Shown here: positions 1-5,884 of the stretch, piece by piece
Position numbering within the stretch: the stretch's first letter is position 1
Layout of the letters: the number at the start of each line of letters is the position of its first letter
Assembly: GCA_900547995.1 (NCBI GenBank)
Contig: URIY01000040.1
Span: 1-14,608 of the forward strand
DNA from: an uncultured Mycoplasmatota bacterium
Lineage (GTDB): Bacteria > Bacillota_I > Bacilli_A > RF39 > UBA660
Length of the DNA: 14,608 nucleotides
Direction: 5' to 3'
Position numbers and translations under genes: made by a program
The notes under the pieces: generated by a model
The model's database searches: none
Seen by the model: the letters and a program-made list of their open reading frames with translations, nothing else
Told to the model about the DNA's origin: nothing

Positions 1-227
1 CATGTATAAGAAGAGTAGAAGAGTTAAGTACTGATCCAGATTTTGTTGGTTATTACGATTTAGAAGAAGCACATAAACAAGATTTATCAGATAGTTATGA
101 GACTGGTAAAAGTGATAAAAGTATTGAAATTGCTAAAGTGATGTTATCAAAGAATATGGATATTAAAGATATTAGTGAAATCACAGGTTTATCTATAGAG
201 GAGTTAAACTCTTTAAAAAATGATTAA
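1..227 (+). CDS. Rpn family recombination-promoting nuclease/putative transposase, C-terminal part (5' end outside window)
   Basis: An open frame entering from the left edge (first full codon at 3) ends at TAA 225-227 and gives about 74 residues. The tail has the pattern typical of the C-terminus of Rpn-type PD-(D/E)XK nuclease/transposase proteins: a D/E-rich stretch around DPDFVGYYDLEEAHKQD, then IEIAKVMLSKNMDIKDISEI and a short helix-turn-helix-like end with TGLSIEEL. The catalytic PD-(D/E)XK core would lie upstream and cannot be seen, so activity cannot be judged. These proteins are thought to nick or cut DNA and promote recombination and are often multicopy. The stop is followed by the rpmE promoter, so it is probably a separate unit. 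The family call rests on remembered tail features only. Confidence 0.6.
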   Translation, partial: CIRRVEELSTDPDFVGYYDLEEAHKQDLSDSYETGKSDKSIEIAKVMLSKNMDIKDISEITGLSIEELNSLKND

Positions 228-243
228 ATTTTATAAAATTACC

Positions 244-272
244 TTGCGTAATCAAAAAAAACTTGATATACT
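244..272 (+). promoter_or_regulatory. Sigma-A-type promoter of rpmE
   Basis: TTGCGT (244-249) and TATACT (267-272) are separated by exactly 17 bases. This is a good vegetative promoter match, placed about 50 bases before the L31 start, with transcription expected to begin near 279. Confidence 0.65.
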
Positions 273-286
273 AAATTAGTATTTAT

Positions 287-309
287 CTATGGCTTATAAG
301 AAGTCATGG
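287..309 (+). promoter_or_regulatory. Leader hairpin just upstream of the rpmE ribosome binding site
   Basis: CTATGGCTT (287-295) pairs with AAGTCATGG (301-309), 9 pairs including two G-U, around a 5-base loop. It ends 3 bases before the AAAGGAG ribosome site (313-319). It lies inside the expected 5' leader and could be an L31 autoregulatory or stability element. Candidate L31 leader RNAs have been proposed in several bacterial groups; I cannot say whether this matches one. Confidence 0.35.
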
Positions 310-325
310 CGAAAGGAGAATTAAG

Positions 326-541
326 ATGGCAAAAGAAACTAATGTAAAATATGTTGATACTAAAGTTACTTGTGCTTGTGGTAATGAATTTACTGTAAAA
401 TCAAATCATGAATCATTACACTTAGAAGTTTGTAATAAATGTCATCCTGCATTTACAGGTGCACAAGGAAAAACAACATCTAAGACAGGACAAATTGATA
501 AATTTAATCGTAGATATGGTTTCGATAAAGAAGAAAAATAA
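326..541 (+). CDS. rpmE: 50S ribosomal protein L31 (zinc-ribbon type)
   Basis: The 71-residue product is of normal length for L31, a large-subunit protein at the bridge between the two ribosomal subunits. Four cysteines (C16, C18, C36, C39) in CACG and CNKC settings form the zinc ribbon of the C+ type, which cells use when zinc is sufficient. The central HPAFTG and the end GQIDKFNRRYGF are family hallmarks. The ATG follows AAAGGAG with normal spacing. The gene stands alone between its own promoter (244-272) and a terminator that starts inside its last codons. No paralog lacking the cysteines is seen here. Confidence 0.95.
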   Translation: MAKETNVKYVDTKVTCACGNEFTVKSNHESLHLEVCNKCHPAFTGAQGKTTSKTGQIDKFNRRYGFDKEEK

Positions 542-553
542 TTCTTCTTTTTT
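527..553 (+). terminator. Rho-independent terminator overlapping the 3' end of rpmE
   Basis: AAAGAAGAA (527-535) pairs with TTCTTCTTT (542-550) around a 6-base loop and is followed by further T. The stem begins inside the last coding codons of rpmE. Confidence 0.6.
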
Positions 554-557
554 GATA

Positions 558-592
558 AAAAATAGACAGCATTTTGTTGTCTATTTTATTTT
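558..592. terminator. Probable bidirectional terminator between converging genes
   Basis: AAAATAGACAGC (559-570) pairs with GTTGTCTATTTT (576-587), 12 pairs with one G-U, around a 5-base loop, with T-rich ends on both strands. It lies between rpmE and the minus-strand metallopeptidase gene and includes the latter's stop codon and last lysine codon. Confidence 0.65.
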
Positions 593-2029
593 ACTTTGAA
601 CTAAATTGACTGCTTGTTCAAGACTAGTACTAGTTAATAATACATCCTTAGGAACATATATTATTTCATCATTTAATTCATTACTATTGTTACTGCTTTC
701 TAATCCAATAATTGGTAAGTAACCATATTCCATTACTGATGCTTCAAAGGAATTTTTACCATCATACATAGTTTTTTTGACAAACTTTGGTCCATATTTT
801 AAATAACTTCCATTTGTTGGATTGTTAAAAAAACTAAAATTATAAATATCATTTAAGTACATATTAGTCAAAACACTTTCTTGTATTTGCAAACCATATT
901 TATTATAAAATGCTTCGTTTAATAAATTATTAACTTTGTTAAAATTTGTTTTATCATCACTTATTTTAAAACATTCAAGTAATTCATTTAGGTGTTCATC
1001 AATTAAATATGGTTTAAGTTTCTCTTTAATACAGTTTTCATTGTTAGTAAAACAATATTCTAAAACAGGTTCAGTTCCAATAATCTCCATTAATGTTGCA
1101 ATATATTTTTGGTTTTCGCTATATGAATTACAAGGGCCTTTTTTTAAATAAGAAAATTCATTAGAAAGCATTTCTGTAACACCCTCATATATAAAACTAT
1201 AATTGGTACCAAATGGTTGTACCAAATGAGTAAATTCATGTGTTAATACATGAATATAATATTCCTCGGCATCTTTATTTTTCTTAATTTTATTTGTATC
1301 AAGAATAATTTTATTATACTTTCTTAATCCTATGATTCCTTTTTCCTCAATATCTTTTTTTTCTATCGTAAAATTAGGCAAAATACAATTGTATAATTCA
1401 GCTCTATATGATTCATTCATATTAATATATGGAATTACAAAGTTTAATAATTCTTCATTTAGAATAATATTTTTATCATACTCATCTAAATTTGGATTTG
1501 AATTAATAACTTTTTTTACAATATCTATTGTAAATTCAGGTGTATCATTTAATTTATCGATAACTTCTTGGTATTGAGCCGGTTGATCTAATGAAACTAT
1601 GAGTTTTGGAATTGAATAGTAAAGTAGAAAAGTGCAGTTCATGCTTGTAAGAATGGCACAGGCAATTGCTTTTAAATTGGTTTTATTATCTTTGTTGTCT
1701 TTAGACAATGCAATTGTTACAGGTGTAAAGTTATTAAGAAATAACTTTAAATTCTCTTTTCCATTATTAAAATAATGTTTTAAGTTAGTATCTAAATCAA
1801 GGATAACGTCGTAACTAATATTATTTTCCGTAATTGTATCAATTTTTTTATAATTTTTGCCCAACTTTAATTTTCTAAATTCATCAAAAACTTCATTATT
1901 TAATGGGTAAAATTTATTTTTTTCAAAATAATGTCCATATATAGTAATACTGTCACTTGAATTATCATCAATATTATCACTATATAAACTATATATCCTC
2001 TTGTCTGTTTTAATTTGCGCTACTAGCAT
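581..2029 (-). CDS. Putative zinc metallopeptidase-like protein (HExxH), otherwise unrecognised
   Basis: The 482-residue protein has no clear signal peptide. Residues 264-268 read HEFTH, followed by EGVTEML at 282-288, so H264, H268 and E282 can be the three zinc ligands and E265 the catalytic base, as in gluzincin (peptidase MA-like) enzymes. The preceding IHVLTHEFTHL fits the active-site helix. A hydrophobic stretch near 119-147 may be a buried core or a membrane segment. I do not recognise the first 250 or last 180 residues. It is alone on the minus strand, with a strong promoter (2049-2077), an AGGTGA ribosome site about 10 bases before the ATG, and a shared terminator at 558-592. The substrate is unknown. 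A non-proteolytic zinc protein is possible, but intact ligands favour an enzyme. Confidence 0.6.
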   Translation of the reverse strand: MLVAQIKTDKRIYSLYSDNIDDNSSDSITIYGHYFEKNKFYPLNNEVFDEFRKLKLGKNYKKIDTITENNISYDVILDLDTNLKHYFNNGKENLKLFLNNFTPVTIALSKDNKDNKTNLKAIACAILTSMNCTFLLYYSIPKLIVSLDQPAQYQEVIDKLNDTPEFTIDIVKKVINSNPNLDEYDKNIILNEELLNFVIPYINMNESYRAELYNCILPNFTIEKKDIEEKGIIGLRKYNKIILDTNKIKKNKDAEEYYIHVLTHEFTHLVQPFGTNYSFIYEGVTEMLSNEFSYLKKGPCNSYSENQKYIATLMEIIGTEPVLEYCFTNNENCIKEKLKPYLIDEHLNELLECFKISDDKTNFNKVNNLLNEAFYNKYGLQIQESVLTNMYLNDIYNFSFFNNPTNGSYLKYGPKFVKKTMYDGKNSFEASVMEYGYLPIIGLESSNNSNELNDEIIYVPKDVLLTSTSLEQAVNLVQSKIK

Positions 2030-2048
2030 ATATATATCACCTATTTTG

Positions 2049-2077
2049 ATTATACAATACTTTTACTTATGTGTAAA
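2049..2077 (-). promoter_or_regulatory. Sigma-A-type promoter of the metallopeptidase-like gene
   Basis: On the minus strand, TTTACA (2077-2072) and TATAAT (2054-2049) are 17 bases apart, a near-consensus vegetative promoter. Transcription should begin near 2042, shortly before the ribosome site. Confidence 0.75.
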
Positions 2078-2139
2078 ATATTTATATGCTTTTTTTGTAA
2101 ATATTTGTCATATATATAGTTAAATAAAAATAAATAGTT

Positions 2140-2145
2140 TATAAT
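2140..2145 (+). promoter_or_regulatory. Probable -10 element of the rpiB promoter
   Basis: A perfect TATAAT lies 21 bases before the rpiB start. The base context at the matching -35 position (TAGTTA, 2117-2122) is weak, so only the -10 is supported. Confidence 0.4.
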
Positions 2146-2166
2146 ATATTTAGGTAGGTGAAATTT

Positions 2167-2601
2167 ATGTTAGTTGGAATCGCATCTGATCATAGAGGTG
2201 TAAATTTAAAGAAAAAGTTAGTAGAACATTTTAAAAATTTTAAGGATTATGGAACTATGACTGAAGATTCAGTAGATTATCCAGTATATGCATTTAAAAT
2301 AGGTGAAGATGTAAGAGATAAAAGAATTGATTTTGGTATTTTAATTTGTGGTTCTGGAATTGGAATGAGCATTGCTTGTAATAAGGTTAAAGGTGTTAGA
2401 TGTGCTAAAGTAAATAGTGCCAAAGAAGCCGAATATACAAGAAATGATAATGATGCAAATGTGATGGCTATTTCAGCCGAGTTATCAGATGAAGATGCTA
2501 TTAAAATAGTAGAAACATTTTTAAATACACCATTTTCAGAATTAGAAAAGCATCAAAGAAGAATTAATCTAATTACTAAATACGAGGAAAATAATGCTTA
2601 G
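2167..2601 (+). CDS. rpiB: RpiB/LacA/LacB family sugar-phosphate isomerase (probable ribose-5-phosphate isomerase B)
   Basis: The 144-residue product matches the usual length. RpiB interconverts ribose 5-phosphate and ribulose 5-phosphate in the pentose phosphate pathway. Seen: ASDHRG (6-11) with D8 and H9 at the sugar site, the loop LICGSGIGMSIACNK with C61 as the expected base, NDANVM, and the phosphate-binding HQRRINLI. Where E. coli RpiB has His99 (RQHND), this protein has Asp94 (RNDND), so sugar-ring opening or substrate choice may differ. I chose ATG 2167 over an in-frame GTG at 2158 because AGGTG (2156-2160) then sits 6 bases before the start and the protein begins MLVGIASDH as the family does. 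The 3' end overlaps the next gene by 8 bases. Confidence 0.85.
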   Translation: MLVGIASDHRGVNLKKKLVEHFKNFKDYGTMTEDSVDYPVYAFKIGEDVRDKRIDFGILICGSGIGMSIACNKVKGVRCAKVNSAKEAEYTRNDNDANVMAISAELSDEDAIKIVETFLNTPFSELEKHQRRINLITKYEENNA

Positions 2602-2788
2602 AATTATTTTATATTGTGTTTGTGTTCCTCTATCAATATGGGCACTTGATAGTATAAATATAACTAATTTATTTAAAAAAAATAGATATTATCAAGCAAG
2701 ATTATTATATATCTTAGTTGCACTAGGTTTATCATATTTAGTAGTTAATTTCTTTATGGATTTTTATAGTAGTTCAAAATTTATTTAA
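2594..2788 (+). CDS. DUF1146 (YwzB-like) small membrane protein
   Basis: The 64-residue product has a hydrophobic N-terminal segment (about 1-17), the family-like phrase FKKNRYYQARLLYI (27-40), and a second membrane segment (about 37-55) ending in NFFMDFY. This matches the DUF1146/YwzB pattern. In Bacillus, ywzB sits between the ATP synthase operon and murAA-spoIID, so the position just before spoIID supports the call. The start overlaps the last codons of rpiB, with GAGG at 2584-2587, indicating translational coupling. The biochemical role of the family is unknown. The murA gene often found between it and spoIID is absent here. Confidence 0.75.
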   Translation: MLRIILYCVCVPLSIWALDSINITNLFKKNRYYQARLLYILVALGLSYLVVNFFMDFYSSSKFI

Positions 2789-2827
2789 GAGTAGTGTTTG
2801 TATGTTTTATAGAAAGGAATAAAATAT

Positions 2828-3739
2828 ATGAAAAAAATACTCTTTTTTATTTTACTTATTGTACTAGTTCCTTATATAATTGTTACTATTTTTATTGAAG
2901 ATAATGAAATAAAATTTATTTTTAAAGAAAATATGAAAGTAAGAGTTAGACATGAAGATACAGGTATCATAGATGTTGTTCCTTTTGAAGAATATGTAAC
3001 CGGTGTTCTTGCAGGAGAAATGCCTACATCTTTTCATATTGAGGCACTCAAGGCTCAAGCTGTTGCTGCAAGAAGTTATGTTATGAAAAAAATGGAGTAT
3101 AATAAAGATAGAGATTATGATGTTGTAGATACTATTATGAACCAAGTATATTTATCAGACGATTATTTAAGAAGTGTGTGGAAAGAAAGCTATAATGATA
3201 AAATTAATAAAATAAAAACAGCCGTTATTGAGACAAAAGGAGAATACATATCATACAATGGAGATGTTGCTGAAGCTTTTTTCTTTTCAACAAGTGTAGG
3301 TGCGACTGAAAATAGTGGTGAAATATTTAGTAAACAATTACCTTATTTAGTAAGTGTTTCTTCAACATGGGATGAAATATCTCCACTATATAGTACAAAC
3401 AAAACAATTTCCTTAAAAGAATTTTATAATTTATTGGGACTATCATATAGTGATACATTAGACATAGAGAAAATAGACACAACTAGTACAGGTAGAGTAA
3501 ATAAAATAAAAATTAATGGTAATACATTTACTGGTGGTCAAATGATTGATAAGTTAAATTTACGATCAAGTTTTTTTGAAATAACAAAAGATGGTGAAAA
3601 TGTTGTTATAAATACTAAAGGATATGGTCATGGCGTAGGTATGAGTCAGTATGGAGCAGAAGGTATGGCGAGGGCAGGATATACATATGATCAAATACTT
3701 AAATACTATTATACTGGTGTTGAAATTAAAAAAATTTAA
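2828..3739 (+). CDS. spoIID: Stage II sporulation protein D, spore peptidoglycan lytic transglycosylase
   Basis: SpoIID is the mother-cell membrane enzyme that cleaves glycan strands during engulfment, with SpoIIM and SpoIIP. The 303-residue protein starts with a single membrane anchor (about 4-23). The SpoIID/LytB domain follows: VPFEEYVTGVLAGEMP (51-66) with E64 as the expected catalytic glutamate (E88 in B. subtilis), ALKAQAVAARSY (73-84), FFFSTSVGATENSGEIF (151-167), YLVSVSSTWD (173-182) and the closing GYGHGVGMSQYGAEGMA (265-281). All expected blocks are present, so it looks active. AAAGGA (2813-2818) precedes the ATG by 9 bases. The gap to DUF1146 is 39 bases, and no terminator separates it from spoIIQ. 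Confidence 0.93.
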   Translation: MKKILFFILLIVLVPYIIVTIFIEDNEIKFIFKENMKVRVRHEDTGIIDVVPFEEYVTGVLAGEMPTSFHIEALKAQAVAARSYVMKKMEYNKDRDYDVVDTIMNQVYLSDDYLRSVWKESYNDKINKIKTAVIETKGEYISYNGDVAEAFFFSTSVGATENSGEIFSKQLPYLVSVSSTWDEISPLYSTNKTISLKEFYNLLGLSYSDTLDIEKIDTTSTGRVNKIKINGNTFTGGQMIDKLNLRSSFFEITKDGENVVINTKGYGHGVGMSQYGAEGMARAGYTYDQILKYYYTGVEIKKI

Positions 3740-3746
3740 AAAATTA

Positions 3747-3776
3747 GTATAAAAACTTTAAAATAAGTTCACACTC
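3747..3776 (+). promoter_or_regulatory. Possible forespore (sigma-F/G-like) promoter of spoIIQ
   Basis: GTATA (3747-3751) resembles the -35 of sigma-F/G promoters and CACACTC (3770-3776), 18 bases later, partly matches the sigma-G -10 pattern CATNMTA. The match is weak and is offered because spoIIQ needs a forespore promoter. A start near 3783 would give a leader of roughly 11 bases. Confidence 0.25.
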
Positions 3777-3790
3777 TAAATAGAGGTGAA
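3768..3790 (+). promoter_or_regulatory. Hairpin that covers the spoIIQ ribosome binding site
   Basis: TTCAC-A-CTC (3768-3776, bulged A3773) pairs with GAGGTGAA (3783-3790) around a 6-base loop. The right arm is the Shine-Dalgarno sequence of spoIIQ. The hairpin would form only in RNA that reads through from spoIID. Confidence 0.4.
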
Positions 3791-3793
3791 AGA

Positions 3794-4429
3794 ATGAAAA
3801 AAAGAGTATTAAGAAAATGGGTAGTTTACGGTGTATATGCACTAACATTTTTAAGTGTATTTAGTAGTATTTACTTTATTGAAAAGTCATTAGCACCAGA
3901 GAATACATTTAATAATGACAAAGATTATGTTTATGTATCAAAAACAATTTTTGATAATGAGGTACCAGTTGTTGCATCTGGAACACAAATTATAAGACCA
4001 TATAAGGCTACTGATGTGGAGATTGCTAAAAATTATTACGATTATAAAGCAGATGCCGATACACAAAAAAAGGCTTTATTGTATTATGAAGATACTTACT
4101 TACAGAATAGTGGTGTAGAGTACAAAGGATCAGATAATTTTGATGTTGTGTCTATTCTAAATGGAACTGTTATATCTATTAAGAATGATAATATATTAGG
4201 TAATGTTGTAGAAGTAAGACATGACAATGATATGATTAGTGTATATCAAAGTTTATCAGATGTAAAGGTTACTGAAAACCAAGAAATTAAACAAGGTGAC
4301 ATAATTGGAAAAAGTGGTACAAATAATATTTCTAAGTCTTTAGGTGATCATTTACATTTTGAATTAATCATAAATGGACAAAACGTAAACCCAGAAGAAT
4401 ATTATAATAAGAATATAAATGAAATATAG
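3794..4429 (+). CDS. spoIIQ: Stage II sporulation protein SpoIIQ (LytM/M23-like domain, probably non-catalytic)
   Basis: SpoIIQ sits in the forespore membrane and binds SpoIIIAH across the intermembrane space, forming the channel/zipper of engulfment. The 211-residue protein has a short basic N-terminus, one membrane segment (11-29) and a LytM-like domain (about 105-205). Seen: NGTVISI, GNVVEVRH (136-143), VYQSL, QGDIIGKSG (167-175), GDHLHFEL (184-191) and NP. H143, H186 and H188 are kept, but the HxxxD motif is altered: the histidine position appears to be Y110 in YKGSD, with D114 retained. B. subtilis SpoIIQ also lacks this histidine, so a structural role is likely. The gene order and GAGGTGAA ribosome site support the call. 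Confidence 0.88.
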   Translation: MKKRVLRKWVVYGVYALTFLSVFSSIYFIEKSLAPENTFNNDKDYVYVSKTIFDNEVPVVASGTQIIRPYKATDVEIAKNYYDYKADADTQKKALLYYEDTYLQNSGVEYKGSDNFDVVSILNGTVISIKNDNILGNVVEVRHDNDMISVYQSLSDVKVTENQEIKQGDIIGKSGTNNISKSLGDHLHFELIINGQNVNPEEYYNKNINEI

Positions 4430-4448
4430 GAGTATTATGCTCCTTTTT
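4428..4448 (+). terminator. Terminator at the end of spoIIQ
   Basis: AGGAGTA (4428-4434) pairs with TGCTCCT (4438-4444), with one G-U, around a 3-base loop and is followed by T. The stem starts within the spoIIQ stop codon. Confidence 0.6.
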
Positions 4449-4450
4449 AG

Positions 4451-4480
4451 GTATAAAAAAGCACTCCATTTATATACTTA
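4451..4480 (+). promoter_or_regulatory. Possible mother-cell (sigma-E-like) promoter of spoIIID
   Basis: GTATAAA (4451-4457) and TATACTTA (4473-4480) are 15 bases apart and partly match the sigma-E elements KMATATW and CATACAHT. The match is weak. Initiation near 4486 would give a very short leader starting just at the ribosome site. Confidence 0.25.
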
Positions 4481-4500
4481 AATAAAGGGGTGTTTTGTTT
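4458..4500 (+). terminator. Terminator-like hairpin covering the spoIIID ribosome binding site
   Basis: CACTCC (4462-4467) pairs with GGGGTG (4487-4492), ATTTA (4468-4472) with TAAAT (4479-4483), and AAA (4458-4460) with TTT (4494-4496). AAA 4484-4486 is bulged and a T-rich tract follows. The shape is that of a rho-independent terminator, but the right arm is also the Shine-Dalgarno sequence of spoIIID, so it can block translation of read-through RNA. Confidence 0.5.
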
Positions 4501-4756
4501 GAGGGAAAGTATTTTATATAGAGTTTTAAATGAGGCTAACTATATTTTAGAAACTGGTGATACAGTAAGAGATATTGCTAAAAAGTTTAAAGTATCTAAA
4601 AGTACGGTTCATAAAGATTTACATGGAAGACTTAAAGAATATGATTTATTTCTTTATAAAGAGGTTGATAAAATACTAAAATTTCATACGGATATAAGAC
4701 ATATACGAGGTGGAGAATCAACTAAGAAAAAATACTTAAAAATGTGTCATAAGTAA
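4499..4756 (+). CDS. spoIIID: Sporulation transcription factor SpoIIID
   Basis: SpoIIID is the small mother-cell regulator that acts after sigma-E and modulates many sporulation genes. The product has a helix-turn-helix with TVRDIAKKFKVSKSTVHKDL (22-41) and the conserved basic tail IRHIRGGESTKKKY (67-80), giving 85 residues, close to the usual length. I chose TTG 4499 because AAAGGGG (4484-4490) then lies 8 bases upstream; the alternative GTG at 4490 falls inside that ribosome site and would add three unlikely residues. It lies between spoIIQ and mbl, as in Bacillus. Confidence 0.93.
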   Translation: MRESILYRVLNEANYILETGDTVRDIAKKFKVSKSTVHKDLHGRLKEYDLFLYKEVDKILKFHTDIRHIRGGESTKKKYLKMCHK

Positions 4757-4764
4757 TTATAATA

Positions 4765-4773
4765 TGCTATAAT
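4765..4773 (+). promoter_or_regulatory. Extended -10 promoter of mbl
   Basis: TGCTATAAT combines a perfect -10 (4768-4773) with the TGn extension, and no good -35 is seen. It gives mbl its own vegetative transcription apart from spoIIID. Confidence 0.6.
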
Positions 4774-4806
4774 ATATGGTAAGAAATGGTAGAAATGAGG
4801 GATATA

Positions 4807-5799
4807 ATGTTTTCAAAAGATATTGGAATAGATTTAGGCACTGCCAATGTTCTTATTTATATAAAAGGACAAGGAATAGTGCTAAATGAACCAAGTGTAG
4901 TAGCAATCGATTCAGAAACTAAAAAACCACTTGCGGTGGGAACAGAAGCAAGAGATATGCTTGGGAGAACACCAGGTAAAGTAAAAGCAATAAGACCTAT
5001 GAAAGATGGTGTAATTGCTGATTTTGAAACGACAGAAATAATGCTTGATCATTTTATAAAAAAGGTAAATGGTAAAAGTTTTTTTGCAAGACCAAGAATT
5101 TTAATTTGTTGTCCATCAAATATCACACCTGTAGAAAAAAATGCTATTAAAGAGGCAGCTGAAAGAATGGGTGCAAGAAAAGTTTTTCTAGAAGAAGAAC
5201 CCAAAGTTGCCGCTGTAGGGGCAGGACTTGATATTTCAAAACCAAGTGGTAGTATGGTTATTGATATTGGTGGTGGTACAACTGATGTTGCTGTACTTTC
5301 ATTGGGAGGTATTGTAAATAGTTCTTCTATAAAAGTTGCAGGCAATACTTTTGATGCTGATATTATGAAATATATTAAAGATAAATATAAATTACTAATA
5401 GGAGATCGTACTGCTGAAGAAATAAAGGTAACTATAGGAACAGTTTTACCAGATGCTAAAAAAGAAAAAATGGATGTAAGAGGTAGAGATTTAGTAACAG
5501 GATTACCACATACAATAACTATTTCATCAAAAGAAATAGAAGAGGCTTTAAGAGAAAGTATTTATACTATAATTCATACTGCAAAAACAGTCTTAGAACA
5601 AACACCACCAGAACTATCAGCCGATATTATTGACAAAGGTATTGTTATAACAGGTGGTGGTGCATTAATTAATGGATTTGATCAATTATTATCATCAGAA
5701 TTGAAAGTACCAGTATTTGTTGCAGAAAGTCCACTTACATGTGTAGTTGAGGGAACAGGTGTTCTACTTGATAATATTAATTTAATGGAAAATAGGTAA
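4807..5799 (+). CDS. mbl: MreB-like actin homologue Mbl
   Basis: This is a bacterial actin that polymerises under the membrane and guides lateral cell-wall synthesis in rod-shaped cells. The 330-residue product carries the whole actin ATPase fold: phosphate-1 DIGIDLGTANVLIY (5-18), phosphate-2 VIDIGGGTTDVAV (151-163) and the adenosine motif IVITGGGALI (279-288), plus ICCPSNITPVE and LEEEPKVAAVGAG, typical of MreB/Mbl. Placement just after spoIIID favours Mbl over MreB, as does the start MFSKDIGIDLGTANVLI, close to Mbl of Bacillus. I chose ATG 4807, with GAGG 4797-4800 six bases upstream, instead of in-frame ATGs further upstream (such as 4786) that lack a ribosome site. A terminator follows the stop directly. 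Confidence 0.93.
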   Translation: MFSKDIGIDLGTANVLIYIKGQGIVLNEPSVVAIDSETKKPLAVGTEARDMLGRTPGKVKAIRPMKDGVIADFETTEIMLDHFIKKVNGKSFFARPRILICCPSNITPVEKNAIKEAAERMGARKVFLEEEPKVAAVGAGLDISKPSGSMVIDIGGGTTDVAVLSLGGIVNSSSIKVAGNTFDADIMKYIKDKYKLLIGDRTAEEIKVTIGTVLPDAKKEKMDVRGRDLVTGLPHTITISSKEIEEALRESIYTIIHTAKTVLEQTPPELSADIIDKGIVITGGGALINGFDQLLSSELKVPVFVAESPLTCVVEGTGVLLDNINLMENR

Positions 5800-5821
5800 A
5801 GGAAGCATATGCTTTCTTTTT
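5798..5821 (+). terminator. Terminator of mbl
   Basis: AAAGGAAGC (5798-5806) pairs with GCTTTCTTT (5811-5819), with one G-U, around the loop ATAT and is followed by T. It starts within the mbl stop codon. Confidence 0.75.
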
Positions 5822-5833
5822 GTTGCTATATAC

Positions 5834-5861
5834 TTGACATTTTCATTTAATATAGTATTAT
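5834..5861 (+). promoter_or_regulatory. Sigma-A-type promoter of the HD-domain gene
   Basis: A consensus TTGACA (5834-5839) and TATTAT (5856-5861) are 16 bases apart, ending 23 bases before the start codon. Confidence 0.65.
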
Positions 5862-5884
5862 ATAAGTAGTTTTGGAGGAATTTT

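Noticed and set aside
936..1577. Plus-strand open frames of 71 and 81 residues opposite the metallopeptidase-like gene
   Set aside because: They are hydrophobic, Ser/Phe/Leu-rich antisense translations without ribosome sites, and the minus-strand gene explains this DNA.
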